A stretch of DNA of 64,000 bases from Casp-actino8 sp001510335. GTDB lineage: Bacteria; Actinomycetota; Acidimicrobiia; Acidimicrobiales; Ilumatobacteraceae. This document shows positions 17,973-27,054 of this stretch, one piece after another. Under the pieces are notes generated by a model. It was not told where the DNA came from, ran no database searches, and saw only the letters and a program-made list of their open reading frames with translations. The first letter of the stretch is position 1; each line of letters starts with the position of its first letter. The stretch is from positions 19,850 to 83,849 of the forward strand of contig JAQCEM010000004.1 in NCBI GenBank assembly GCA_027729635.1. Reading direction: 5' to 3'. A program made the translations under genes and the position numbers.

Positions 17973-18059
17973 TTGAATGATCTTGCATTGATCGTCATCA
18001 TTTCGGTACTCCCGATGGGCATCGAAATCTGGCACCACCGTCGCACTCAACACAACTGA
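17973..18059 (+). CDS. Possible 28-residue membrane peptide
   Basis: In the 161-base gap between hppA and the SCP2 gene, a TTG start preceded by AAAGAGG at eight bases opens a 28-residue frame: one hydrophobic helix (LALIVIISVLPMGIEIW) with a basic His/Arg tail. Good ribosome-site spacing and a helix-plus-basic-tail design are the only support. It could be chance. Confidence 0.3.
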   Translation: MNDLALIVIISVLPMGIEIWHHRRTQHN

Positions 18060-18085
18060 TTGTTTTCGCTGGCAGAATACGTCCT

Positions 18086-18490
18086 ATGAGCACTAGTCCA
18101 GTTCGTTATTTGAGCCTCGAGTGGATCGATGCACTCACTCAGGCTGTCGCATCAAATGAAGCAATCGCGGCAATCGCCGCCGACCACACAGTTGGCATTA
18201 CTCAAACTGTCACTGGTGGACCCGAAGGCGATGTCACGTACCACTTGCAAGTCACTAATGGTCGCGCCAGCTTTGGCCCTGGTGCCGCATTCCCCGAAGA
18301 TGTTCGCTTTGAACAAGATTGGGAAACTGCGACTGCTGTCGCAACCGACAAACTCAATGCGCAACAAGCCTTTATCACCGGTCGTATTCGTCTGTATGGC
18401 GATCAGGAAAAGCTGGTTGCTAGCACTCCAGTATTCGCGGCTCTTGATTCAGTTTTCTCAACAGTTCGTCAATTCACCGAATATCGCTAA
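18086..18490 (+). CDS. SCP2 sterol-carrier domain protein
   Basis: A 134-residue single-domain protein. The stretch VTYHLQVTNGRASFGPG, later TDKLNAQQAFITGRIRLYGDQEKLVAS, matches the SCP2 lipid-binding fold, which shelters sterols, fatty acids or acyl-CoA. It ends four bases from a convergent MFS gene. The operon at the left edge of the window also handles acyl-CoA or sterol-like substrates, but there is no direct link. Ligand unknown. Confidence 0.8.
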   Translation: MSTSPVRYLSLEWIDALTQAVASNEAIAAIAADHTVGITQTVTGGPEGDVTYHLQVTNGRASFGPGAAFPEDVRFEQDWETATAVATDKLNAQQAFITGRIRLYGDQEKLVASTPVFAALDSVFSTVRQFTEYR

Positions 18491-18494
18491 ACGC

Positions 18495-19676
18495 TTATTT
18501 CTTTGATGAAATAACAGCCAAGGCAACACCACACAACGCCCCGCCGACCAAATACGGCGAACCAATTGACACGCGGTCATACAACACACCTGCAAGTGCT
18601 GGGCCAGCGACTCGACCGAACGCGTTCACACCTTGTTGAAACCCGAGAGCTTCACCACGGCGATGATCGGGAACACGCCCCGATACCAAACTCGACAAGT
18701 TGGGAGTCACGAGTCCTTGACCAACCGTCAATAAGGCCAAGGCCGCAATTAAGAGCGACCACGATTCAGCAATCGACAATACGATTAAGCCTGCACTGTT
18801 GAGTACCAAACCCACTTGTAACGAACGTTGCGTTCCCAACTTGGCGTTAACAGGCCGAATCAAACCACCCTGAACTCCGACGAGCACAATTCCAACACCG
18901 ACGAATATCGCCGCGATTCCACCTTCGGTTAAACGAAAACGATCTCCGGCGAGCAACGAAAAAGTCGCTTCAAATCCACTGAACGCCACGATGGCCGCGA
19001 AACCCGCAACGGCCAATCCCCACAAGCGCACCTTGACCCATGCATCGTTCGTAGCGGCATGACGAGCAGCTTCACGAACATGGGCTGGACGTGTTTCGGG
19101 TAGGCGGTGCCACGCCACCGCCGCGTTGATTAAGGCGACAGTACCCGCAACATAGAACGGAATATGTTCGCCACCCAAAGACGCCAAGCCACCAAGTGCC
19201 GGTCCAACAACAAAACCGAATCCGAACGCTGCACCTAAAAGTCCCAACAAACGAGGTCGTTCTGAAGGTGGAGCGAGATCGGTGACTGCACCTTGAGCAA
19301 CGGCAACACTTGCGCCCGAGGCTCCATCAAGAATGCGTCCAAGGTACAAGACCCATAAAGCACCAGCTGCGCCAGTCACAAATGATCCAATCGCTGTGCC
19401 AAGCAACGAAATCATGATGACGGGTTTGCGACCAATGCGGTCGGAAAGACGTCCAAGAATGGGTGCAAAAACTAACTGAGCTAACGAAAATGAAGCAAAC
19501 AACAATCCGACTTCAAGTCCGCTCGCACCGTAACGTTCGGCGTAACGGCCCAAGATCGGCACGACGATGCCGAAACCAACAAGATCAAGAGCAACGGTCA
19601 GCCAAATCGTGCCAAAGCCTTGAGGCAACGGAACTTTGGCGCCCTTGTCACGATGGCCTGCGGACTTCCTCAACAC
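18495..19676 (-). CDS. MFS transporter, TetA-like drug-efflux type
   Basis: A 393-residue, twelve-helix permease. The loop between helices 2 and 3 reads GRLSDRIGRKPVIMISLLG, the MFS signature, and motif C in helix 5 is GFVVGPALGG, which marks proton-driven antiporters. Late in the protein SLVSGRVPDHRRGEALGFQQG resembles TetA/Bcr exporters. It starts 16 bases after cysS on the same strand, so it is probably co-transcribed. Substrate unknown. Start is GTG. Confidence 0.85.
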   Translation of the reverse strand: MLRKSAGHRDKGAKVPLPQGFGTIWLTVALDLVGFGIVVPILGRYAERYGASGLEVGLLFASFSLAQLVFAPILGRLSDRIGRKPVIMISLLGTAIGSFVTGAAGALWVLYLGRILDGASGASVAVAQGAVTDLAPPSERPRLLGLLGAAFGFGFVVGPALGGLASLGGEHIPFYVAGTVALINAAVAWHRLPETRPAHVREAARHAATNDAWVKVRLWGLAVAGFAAIVAFSGFEATFSLLAGDRFRLTEGGIAAIFVGVGIVLVGVQGGLIRPVNAKLGTQRSLQVGLVLNSAGLIVLSIAESWSLLIAALALLTVGQGLVTPNLSSLVSGRVPDHRRGEALGFQQGVNAFGRVAGPALAGVLYDRVSIGSPYLVGGALCGVALAVISSKK

Positions 19677-19692
19677 GATGTTTCACCATACG

Positions 19693-21051
19693 TCAACGAC
19701 GTACGGTGGTGCCTGCTTTATTCGTTTCAACGATCCATCCGCCCGCGGTTAATTCGGCGCGTAAAGCGTCTGCACTCGCAAAATCTTTAGCAGCACGCGC
19801 TGCGTCAAGCGCCAGCGCCTTTTCGGCGATATCTGCAGGAATATCGGAAGCCTGTTTGAGTTCTAAACCGAACGCGCTACAAATTTCATTCACTGCTGCG
19901 GCTAACGATGCAGCATTCTGATCGCTGGCGTCAAGTGCCGCGTTCGCCCGACGCACGGTTTCAAAAAGCAAGGCGACCGATGACGAAGTATCGAGATCGT
20001 TGTCCATGAATTCGCGGAACTTCGCGATGACTTCAGTATCTGGCGTTGCACTTAGCGCAACTGCTGCAGTGCGTGCCGCAAATGAATCAAGCCCGGCTAA
20101 CGCGTTGACCGAAGCATCAATGTTGTCTTGACCGATGCGAACTGGACCGCGATAGTGCGTTTGCAACACAACCAAGCGATATGCACGCGGGTCGTAATGC
20201 TCAAGCAAATCAAGAAGGTTGGCCACATTGCCCAAACTCTTTGACATCTTCTCGCCTTCGGTGTCAACGACGAAACCATTGTGCATCCAGTGATTCGCAA
20301 AGGTCTTCCCGAGGGCAACGGCTTGCGCACGTTCGTTTTCGTGATGCGGGAACTTCAGATCCATTCCTCCGCAGTGAAGATCAAAACCTTCACCCAAGAT
20401 GTCGAGGCTCATCACAACACATTCACTATGCCAACCTGGTCGACCATCGCCCCACGGTGACGACCATGCTGGTTCGCCTGGCTTGCTGAACTTCCACAGT
20501 GCGAAGTCGGCTGGATTCTTTTTGTTGCTAGCGCCAAATACTTCGCGATCGCCGCCACCCGACAACATGTCATCAAGGCTTTGGTGGGCAAGCAATCCGT
20601 AATCAGGCACGTTTAAAACATTGAGATACACGCCGTCTTCGGTGACATACGCATTGTCTAGGCCAATGAGCTCACCAATCATGCTGACCATGGAATCAAC
20701 GTATTCAGTTGCGTGCGGCACGTCAGTTGGGCGTAGAACGTTCAGTTTGCCCATGGCCTTAAACCACACGTCCTCACATTTATGAGTGATTTCTTGCCAC
20801 GGACGACCTTCTTTGTTCGCCCGATCAATGATCTGGTCGTCAATATCGGTGATATTCGAGACGAGACGGACTTCAAGGCCTGACCATTCGAGGTAACGGC
20901 GCAAAATGTCATACACCAACGTGGCGCGACCGTGACCAAGGTGGGGTGGACCATAGACAGTGGGGCCGCACAAGTAAATACCGACTTTTCCGGGTGTACG
21001 CAAAGCGAGTTCGCGGACCTCTGAAGTTGCGGTGTCGTACAGCCTGAACAT
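19693..21051 (-). CDS. cysS: Cysteinyl-tRNA synthetase
   Basis: A 452-residue class I synthetase charging tRNA-Cys. CGPTVYGPPHLGHGR holds the first zinc Cys and the HIGH motif (HLGH); HCGGMDLKFPHHENERAQ supplies further zinc ligands; EKMSKSLGN is the KMSKS loop. MshC, the mycothiol ligase paralogue, lacks this C-terminal anticodon-binding region, so cysS is preferred. The start has no ribosome site, but TAGGCT lies eight bases upstream, which suggests leaderless expression. It diverges from valS with only 50 bases between them. Confidence 0.94.
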   Translation of the reverse strand: MFRLYDTATSEVRELALRTPGKVGIYLCGPTVYGPPHLGHGRATLVYDILRRYLEWSGLEVRLVSNITDIDDQIIDRANKEGRPWQEITHKCEDVWFKAMGKLNVLRPTDVPHATEYVDSMVSMIGELIGLDNAYVTEDGVYLNVLNVPDYGLLAHQSLDDMLSGGGDREVFGASNKKNPADFALWKFSKPGEPAWSSPWGDGRPGWHSECVVMSLDILGEGFDLHCGGMDLKFPHHENERAQAVALGKTFANHWMHNGFVVDTEGEKMSKSLGNVANLLDLLEHYDPRAYRLVVLQTHYRGPVRIGQDNIDASVNALAGLDSFAARTAAVALSATPDTEVIAKFREFMDNDLDTSSSVALLFETVRRANAALDASDQNAASLAAAVNEICSAFGLELKQASDIPADIAEKALALDAARAAKDFASADALRAELTAGGWIVETNKAGTTVRR

Positions 21052-21101
21052 GAGAAACGAGCCTACGCCCCCATGGCCAAGACACCTATAACCTTCAAGC
21101 C
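21052..21101. promoter_or_regulatory. Compact divergent promoter of cysS and valS
   Basis: Fifty bases separate two synthetase genes. On the minus strand TAGGCT ends eight bases before the cysS ATG. On the plus strand TATAAC/TAACCT ends seven to nine bases before the valS ATG. Neither gene has a Shine-Dalgarno sequence, so both messages are probably leaderless. Confidence 0.45.
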
Positions 21102-23690
21102 ATGGCAGTGACCGATTCGGCCTTTGATCCGACCCAGATTCCTGAAAAGCCCACTCTCGACGGCATCGAAGCCGTTTGGGCTAAGCGTTGGCAAGACGAC
21201 GGCGTGTACACCTTCAATCGTTCCGCATCTCGTGATCAGGTGTATTCAATTGACACCCCGCCCCCGACAGTTAGTGGTTCGTTGCACATGGGTCATGTCT
21301 TTTCGTACACCCACACCGACACCATCGCGCGCTATCAGCGCATGACTGGTAAGTCAGTTTTCTATCCCATGGGATGGGATGACAACGGTTTGCCAACTGA
21401 ACGTCGTGTACAAAACTTCTTTGGTGTTCGTTGCGACCCAAACGTCGCCTATCAACCCGGTTTCACTCCCCCATTTCGCGGTGATCCGCCCAAAGATCAC
21501 CAACCCATTTCCATTTCACGACCCAACTTCATTGAGTTGTGCGAAGAGCTCACACACGAAGACGAAAAAGTCTTTGAAGATCTCTTCCGTCGACTTGGAC
21601 TTTCCGTTGACTGGGATTATCTCTACACCACCATTGAAGACCGTAGTCGTCGCGCCAGTCAACGTGCCTTCTTGCGCAACTTGGCCCGCGGTGAGGCGTA
21701 CACGCAAGAAGCTCCAACGCTGTGGGACGTTGACTTCAAAACTGCAGTAGCGCAAGCCGAACTCGAAGATCGCGAACGTCCAGGTGCATATCACAATGTT
21801 GCTTTTGCTCGCTCTGACGGTCAAGGCGATGTTGTCATTGATACAACACGACCAGTTTTGTTAGCAGCATGTGTTGCACTCGTTGCTCATCCCGATGACG
21901 ATCGTTACAAGCCACTCTTTGGCACAACTGTTCGCACGCCGCTGTACGGAGTTGAAGTACCCGTACTCGCTCATCCACTTGCACAAATTGATAAGGGCAC
22001 GGGCATCGCCATGATTTGTACGTTCGGTGATCTCACCGACGTCATTTGGTGGCGCGAACTAAACCTTCCAACGCGCGCCATTATCGGACGTGACGGTCGC
22101 ATCATTGCAACTCCGCCAAACGGACTTGAATCTGCAACTGGTATTGCGGCATACGAACAAATCGCTGGTCTATTCATCAATCAAGCCCAGACAAAAGTTG
22201 TTGAGATGTTGCGTGAATCCGGAGCAATGCATGGCGAACCGCGCGCCATCATGCACCCCGTTAAGTTTTTTGAAAAGGGCGATCGACCGCTCGAAATCGT
22301 GACGAGTCGCCAGTGGTATATCCGCAACGGTGGACGTGACGCCGATCTTCGCGGTGCACTCTTGAATCGCGGCGAGAACTTGGTGTGGCACCCCGACCAC
22401 ATGCGTCATCGCTATTCAAATTGGGTTGAAGGACTCAACGGAGATTGGCTCATTAGTCGCCAGCGTTATTTCGGTGTGCCTGTTCCAATTTGGTATCCAG
22501 TTGATGCCGAAGGTGAAACAGTTCATGATTCACCGATCGTTCCAACCGAAGACATGTTGCCTATTGATCCGTCGACAGATATCCCGCCCGGATACAACGC
22601 CGATCAACGCAATCAACCCAACGGTTTCGTTGGCGATCCCGATGTCATGGACACTTGGGCCACCTCTTCCCTCTCACCGCAGATCGCTGGTAAATGGGAA
22701 GACGATGCCGATTTATTCCCGCGGATTTTTCCGATGGACTTGCGACCACAAGCCCACGACATCATTCGTACATGGTTGTTCAGCACAGTCGTGCGTTCAA
22801 ACTTTGAACACGATTCATTGCCGTGGAGAAACGCTGCATTGTCAGGTTGGATCCTTGATCCCGATCGCAAAAAGATGTCAAAGTCAAAGGGCAACGTTGT
22901 CACGCCCATTGATTTGTTTGAGAGGTTCGGCTCAGACGCAGTTCGTTACTGGGCCGCTTCAGCTCGTCCTGGCATCGACACCGCGTTCAGCGAAGATCAA
23001 ATGAAAGTTGGCAAGAAGTTGGCAACCAAGTTGCTCAACGCGACCAAGTTTGTTTTGACTTTCCCGCAACCAGATGTTGCAGCCAAGCCCACCAATCCTG
23101 TTGATCTGGCGATGTTGGCACGTGTCGGTGAAACGATTCGCGAAGCAACCGTGGCCTTCGATCAATACGACTATGCCCGTGCCCTTGAGCGCACCGAAGC
23201 AACGTTCTGGTGGTTCTGCGACGACTATGTCGAACTCGTCAAAGGTCGCGTGTACAACAGCCAAGGACCCGACGCGGCAGGTTCGGCTATCAGTGCCTTG
23301 CGACTCGCGCTCTCGGCACTGCAACGCCTGCTCGCCCCTTTCATGCCCTTCACGACCGAGACAGTGTGGCGTTGGTGGCAAAGCGGTTCGGTGCACACCG
23401 CCACCTGGCCGAACATGGCCGAACTCGGTTCCGTTGGTGATAGTTCAATTCTTGATCCGATCGGCGAGATCTTAAGTCAAGTTCGCCGAGCCAAGACCGA
23501 TGCCAAGACCTCGCAAAAGACCGCTGTTACTGAGGCCACTGTTTCGGCGAGTGATTCGGTTTTAGCCGCCTTCGAATTGGGTCGCGGCGACCTGAGCGAC
23601 GCCGGAAGTGTGCGCTTGTGGGTCATGGCGCCAAATAGTGGCGAGACAACTGTCTCAGCGGTTTTGGCACCACCCGAACCCGCATCCTGA
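21102..23690 (+). CDS. valS: Valyl-tRNA synthetase
   Basis: An 862-residue class I synthetase. PPPTVSGSLHMGHVFSYTH holds the HIGH motif (HMGH); MGWDDNGLPTERRVQ follows; the editing domain occupies about 200-360; MSKSKGNVVTPIDLFE is the KMSKS loop; WFCDDYVELVKGRVY begins the anticodon-binding part. The C-terminal coiled coil seen in many ValS is short. TATAAC lies just ahead of the ATG with no ribosome site. Just beyond the stop is a lysine-rich tandem repeat in another frame. Confidence 0.95.
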   Translation: MAVTDSAFDPTQIPEKPTLDGIEAVWAKRWQDDGVYTFNRSASRDQVYSIDTPPPTVSGSLHMGHVFSYTHTDTIARYQRMTGKSVFYPMGWDDNGLPTERRVQNFFGVRCDPNVAYQPGFTPPFRGDPPKDHQPISISRPNFIELCEELTHEDEKVFEDLFRRLGLSVDWDYLYTTIEDRSRRASQRAFLRNLARGEAYTQEAPTLWDVDFKTAVAQAELEDRERPGAYHNVAFARSDGQGDVVIDTTRPVLLAACVALVAHPDDDRYKPLFGTTVRTPLYGVEVPVLAHPLAQIDKGTGIAMICTFGDLTDVIWWRELNLPTRAIIGRDGRIIATPPNGLESATGIAAYEQIAGLFINQAQTKVVEMLRESGAMHGEPRAIMHPVKFFEKGDRPLEIVTSRQWYIRNGGRDADLRGALLNRGENLVWHPDHMRHRYSNWVEGLNGDWLISRQRYFGVPVPIWYPVDAEGETVHDSPIVPTEDMLPIDPSTDIPPGYNADQRNQPNGFVGDPDVMDTWATSSLSPQIAGKWEDDADLFPRIFPMDLRPQAHDIIRTWLFSTVVRSNFEHDSLPWRNAALSGWILDPDRKKMSKSKGNVVTPIDLFERFGSDAVRYWAASARPGIDTAFSEDQMKVGKKLATKLLNATKFVLTFPQPDVAAKPTNPVDLAMLARVGETIREATVAFDQYDYARALERTEATFWWFCDDYVELVKGRVYNSQGPDAAGSAISALRLALSALQRLLAPFMPFTTETVWRWWQSGSVHTATWPNMAELGSVGDSSILDPIGEILSQVRRAKTDAKTSQKTAVTEATVSASDSVLAAFELGRGDLSDAGSVRLWVMAPNSGETTVSAVLAPPEPAS

Positions 23691-23734
23691 AAGACAAGAC
23701 CCTCAAAGACAAGCCACTGAAAGACATGGCATAG
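23687..23734 (+). repeat. Three imperfect 15-nt tandem repeats at the valS end
   Basis: The sequence starting at the valS stop contains three near-copies of TGAAAGACAAGACCC-like units. In the frame shifted by one base they read LKDKTLKDKPLKDMA and stop at TAG (23732-23734). This could be a lost C-terminal extension of valS or a spacer repeat. Confidence 0.5.
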
Positions 23735-23759
23735 CCAAGACGGGTAGTTTGTACATCCT

Positions 23760-25193
23760 GTGACGGACTCTCTCGAACCTGGCGATCAGTCGCCTGGCAT
23801 TGACCCCCAAACCGAGGATGACACCCTGACGGGACTTCCTCAGTTGACTGCCGAACCAGTGCGCAAACGTCACCGCACTTGGCCCCAACGGCTCGTCCTT
23901 ACATTCAATTCGCTTTTGGTTGTCGCCTGCCTCGGCGCTGCCGTCACTGTCTATTACGGCAACGAAAAAGCCAACGACCGCAAAGTTGTTTCTATCCTCG
24001 GAGCCGAAGGTGGGCCAACTCTCACTTTGCCTACCGCAATTAACCCATCAACTGGTGAACCATCAATCATTGAGCCTTCTTTGCCTGTTGACCTCACCGC
24101 AAAAAACTTCTTGATTACTGGCACCGACAACGGGGCCTGTGTCGATCCAGATTCGCCTTACGCTTCAACGTTTGGCAATCGCAATGGCTTAGGCGAGCGC
24201 GCTGACACGATCATGATTTTGCGCCTCGACCCTGCGACAAATGCTGCTGCCGTGTTGTCGTTCCCCCGTGACTTATGGGTCCGTATCAACGGCAAAAAAA
24301 CCAAAAGTCGAATCAACAGTGCCTTCAACCGCGACGATCCCAACCCACTCATCGTGACGATCTTTGACAACTTCGGCATCTTGATTAATCATTATGTCAA
24401 CATCGACTTCTGCGCCTTCAAAGAGATCGTCGATGCTGTTGGCGGAGTGCGCGTCCCCTTTGCTACGCCGGTCAAAGATAAGAACACCAACTTGCTGATT
24501 GAACAAGCCGGCTGCCACGCGTTTGGCGGAGAAGAAGGCTTGGCGTATGTACGTTCACGCCACCTCAGCTACTACAACGCCAAGACCAAAAACTGGGTCG
24601 GAGATCCGGCGGCCGATCGTGGTCGGATTTCGCGTCAACAAGACTTCTTACGTCGATCCATTCAGAAAGCTCTTGACAAATCGGCTAGTAATCCGACGAT
24701 TGCTAAAGATCTGATTGATGCCGCTACCAAGTACGTGATCCTTGACGCCGACCTCACTGCCGGAAAGTTGCTCGAACTGGCAAGCGCCATGAAAAACCTC
24801 GATCCATCAACCATGAAGACCTACCAAATTGAAGGGCTCGGCAAAATGGTGGGCGAACTCTCGGTCATTGAACCGCGCATCACGACCGACAATATGAAGG
24901 CAGTGTTGGCAGTTTTCCAGGGTAAAGCCCGTTTGGTCGATGCTCCAGAACAAATCTTTGAAGCACCAACGACGACAGTTGCTCCGACAACCACGGTTGC
25001 ATCTGCGACCACTGTTGCAACAACACCAACTCCGGCAAGCACCGTCGTTGGCGAAACTGTTCCGCCTACGACAAAGGCACCAAAGACCACAACAACGCCG
25101 AGTACCACCACGACCACCACAACATTGGTTCCGGTGTACGTCGAGTCAAACAGTGTTGGCATCTTGCCAACCAACGACCCCGCCTGCCGCTAA
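23760..25193 (+). CDS. LytR-CpsA-Psr family cell-wall ligase
   Basis: A 477-residue membrane-anchored protein. An N-terminal cytoplasmic part (1-48) is followed by one helix (LVLTFNSLLVVACLGAAVTV) and an extracellular LCP domain (about 115-370) with ADTIMILRLDP, SFPRDLWVRINGKKTKSRINSAF and GRISRQQDFLRRSI, the phosphate-binding Arg/Asp signature. A Thr-rich tail (about 400-460) is a likely wall-spanning linker. LCP proteins attach arabinogalactan, teichoic acid or capsule polymers to peptidoglycan. Start is GTG. It ends seven bases from a convergent gene. Confidence 0.88.
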   Translation: MTDSLEPGDQSPGIDPQTEDDTLTGLPQLTAEPVRKRHRTWPQRLVLTFNSLLVVACLGAAVTVYYGNEKANDRKVVSILGAEGGPTLTLPTAINPSTGEPSIIEPSLPVDLTAKNFLITGTDNGACVDPDSPYASTFGNRNGLGERADTIMILRLDPATNAAAVLSFPRDLWVRINGKKTKSRINSAFNRDDPNPLIVTIFDNFGILINHYVNIDFCAFKEIVDAVGGVRVPFATPVKDKNTNLLIEQAGCHAFGGEEGLAYVRSRHLSYYNAKTKNWVGDPAADRGRISRQQDFLRRSIQKALDKSASNPTIAKDLIDAATKYVILDADLTAGKLLELASAMKNLDPSTMKTYQIEGLGKMVGELSVIEPRITTDNMKAVLAVFQGKARLVDAPEQIFEAPTTTVAPTTTVASATTVATTPTPASTVVGETVPPTTKAPKTTTTPSTTTTTTTLVPVYVESNSVGILPTNDPACR

Positions 25194-25199
25194 AACGTT

Positions 25200-26069
25200 T
25201 TAGTCGCCAAGCACAGTCTGTAATGCAGATGGGATGTCACTTGGCCCGTCAATACAGGCAATTCGTGCGCCCACTTGCGAAGCCAACACTTGGGCCTCGG
25301 TATCGTCACCCAACGGCGCCAAAATGACAACTTCATCAAGTGCCCGTGCTGCCGCCTGAACATCACCTTCGACCGTCGCCCGGCAATCGCTCAAGATCAC
25401 GGTGATCCGCCGACCCGCATGTGTCCGCGATAACTGATCACCAGCAGCCAATAGTGCTCCTGCCAAATCGGTGGTGCCGAAACCCCGAAGCGATAACACG
25501 TCATTCACGACTTGTGCGCCCGACTTCGTTGATGTCTGCCCCTTAGCAACGACAACATCTTTGCCAAAAGCGATCACGCTGTAATCCTCGGGACTACGCC
25601 AAGCAACTGCTGCTGCGGCCATGGCCGACGTAGCAAGTGGCTTACCGCCCATTGATCCACTGCGATCAACCAAAAGTGCAATCGCCGTTCCGGGCTTCAC
25701 CCAGCTGCGAACTTTCAAACCTTCTGGGTCAATCGCCTGACGTGAAGCACGCGCTTCAACAATGGCGTCCATCGATCCATCAAGATCAATATCGCCAGCA
25801 TCTGGTCGATACAGACGCGTTGCCATCTTGCCAATTCCACGCGGCGACACCGGACCACGCTTCGAGACATCCAAAAACAAACGGCCGGCCAAACGCTTGG
25901 CGAGATCACGTAATTTCTGATCGGTGGCACCGGTGAGATCAGCCAGCAGCGCCAGCATCGCATCAGGGTCTTCTTCAAGACCTTCTTCGACGGCAGTCTC
26001 ATCAAGTTCTCCAACTTCGGGCGATACTTGTTCAAATTGAGGATTACGTGACAACTCACGTCGCGACAA
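25200..26069 (-). CDS. VWA-domain protein, MoxR partner
   Basis: A 289-residue protein with a C-terminal von Willebrand A domain. The metal site DRSGS (135-139) in LLVDRSGSMGG is intact, with Thr and Asp ligands in TTDLAGALLAAGD and VILSDCRA. The first 60 residues are acidic. It follows the MoxR-like ATPase on the same strand, the classic pair in which MoxR and VWA remodel a client enzyme. The upstream frame stays open but has only a TTG start at 26069; the real start may be this TTG. See the finding on the mycofactocin dehydrogenase operon. Confidence 0.78.
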   Translation of the reverse strand: MSRRELSRNPQFEQVSPEVGELDETAVEEGLEEDPDAMLALLADLTGATDQKLRDLAKRLAGRLFLDVSKRGPVSPRGIGKMATRLYRPDAGDIDLDGSMDAIVEARASRQAIDPEGLKVRSWVKPGTAIALLVDRSGSMGGKPLATSAMAAAAVAWRSPEDYSVIAFGKDVVVAKGQTSTKSGAQVVNDVLSLRGFGTTDLAGALLAAGDQLSRTHAGRRITVILSDCRATVEGDVQAAARALDEVVILAPLGDDTEAQVLASQVGARIACIDGPSDIPSALQTVLGD

Positions 26070-26122
26070 AGTTTTCTTTGATGCTTCGTTTACTGCGTCA
26101 TCGGCAGCAGCACCTTCTTTGG

Positions 26123-27040
26123 CTAGTGGGTCGCCCCCACTGGGGCGCTCGCTTTTCCCGATTCGCCTTGCGGAGCAGGGGCAAACACCTCATTCCACAA
26201 CTCAGTGATGATGTCTTCAGCAGTGCGCACACTTCCTTCACGCACACGCACACGACCCGACAACGCAACGAGAGCTGCATCAAGTCCGACACCCGCATCA
26301 AGAACTGTGAGTGAGCGCACGCTTGCAAGTGAAACGGTTACCGCGGTCATGTCAATGGCTCCACGCACCGATGAACCAACACGTAGATCACTGTGAGTAC
26401 GCGTACGACGCACCAACTCAACAACCTTGTCGAGCCAACCATCAGGAAGGTTCTTCGTGCCTCGTCCAGCGATGCGTTGTTCAACTTCAGCATTTTGATA
26501 GCCAACTGACACACGACATACGCGGTCGTAAACCGCACTGGAAATACGCGCAGTGCCCACAGCATCAAACGGATTCATCGCTGCGACTAAACGGAAACCC
26601 GATGATGCAGCAACACGACCGTAACGCGGCACATTGAGTTCGCCCTCGCTCATGACCGTGATCAAAACATTCAAAGTTTCTTCGGGAATACGATTGATTT
26701 CTTCGACATACAACAACGAGCCATCACGCATTGCGGTCACCAAAGGACCGTCAACAAACACATCGGGGTCATAACCATCAGTGAGTACTCGAGCCGGATC
26801 GAAGTGACCAACCAGTCGCGCTGGAGTCAGTTCGGCATTGCCTTCAACGAAGACAAAGCCGATACCCAATCCTTCGGCGACAGCACGCAACAGAGTGCTC
26901 TTGCCAGTTCCGGGGGGTCCTTCAAGTAACACATGCCGATCAGCATCAAGTGCTGCGACTACTAGTTCAACTTCACGACGTCGCCCGATGACAATGTCAT
27001 CAAGCGACGCGATCAGAGAACTTAGCGACGATTGAGTCAT
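26123..27040 (-). CDS. MoxR-type AAA+ ATPase
   Basis: A 305-residue chaperone-like ATPase. Walker A is GPPGTGKS (41-48), Walker B is SLLYVEEINRIPEETLN, sensor 1 is VAAMNPFD, and the Arg finger lies near SAVYDRVCR. MoxR proteins act with VWA partners to assemble or activate enzymes; the founding case activates PQQ methanol dehydrogenase. It starts 14 bases after the stop of an NDMA-type alcohol dehydrogenase and is followed by the VWA gene, so it belongs to the dehydrogenase operon. Confidence 0.85.
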   Translation of the reverse strand: MTQSSLSSLIASLDDIVIGRRREVELVVAALDADRHVLLEGPPGTGKSTLLRAVAEGLGIGFVFVEGNAELTPARLVGHFDPARVLTDGYDPDVFVDGPLVTAMRDGSLLYVEEINRIPEETLNVLITVMSEGELNVPRYGRVAASSGFRLVAAMNPFDAVGTARISSAVYDRVCRVSVGYQNAEVEQRIAGRGTKNLPDGWLDKVVELVRRTRTHSDLRVGSSVRGAIDMTAVTVSLASVRSLTVLDAGVGLDAALVALSGRVRVREGSVRTAEDIITELWNEVFAPAPQGESGKASAPVGATH

Positions 27041-27054
27041 TGAAGTGTCAACAA

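Noticed and set aside
19693..21051. MshC (mycothiol ligase) instead of CysS
   Set aside because: MshC is shorter and lacks the C-terminal anticodon-binding region, which is present here.
22426..23004. 192-residue frame within valS
   Set aside because: valS motifs including KMSKS run uninterrupted through this stretch in another frame.
27041..27054. TTGACA before the MoxR gene as a -35 box
   Set aside because: It lies only a few bases from the start codon with no -10 box, so it cannot act as a promoter for that gene.
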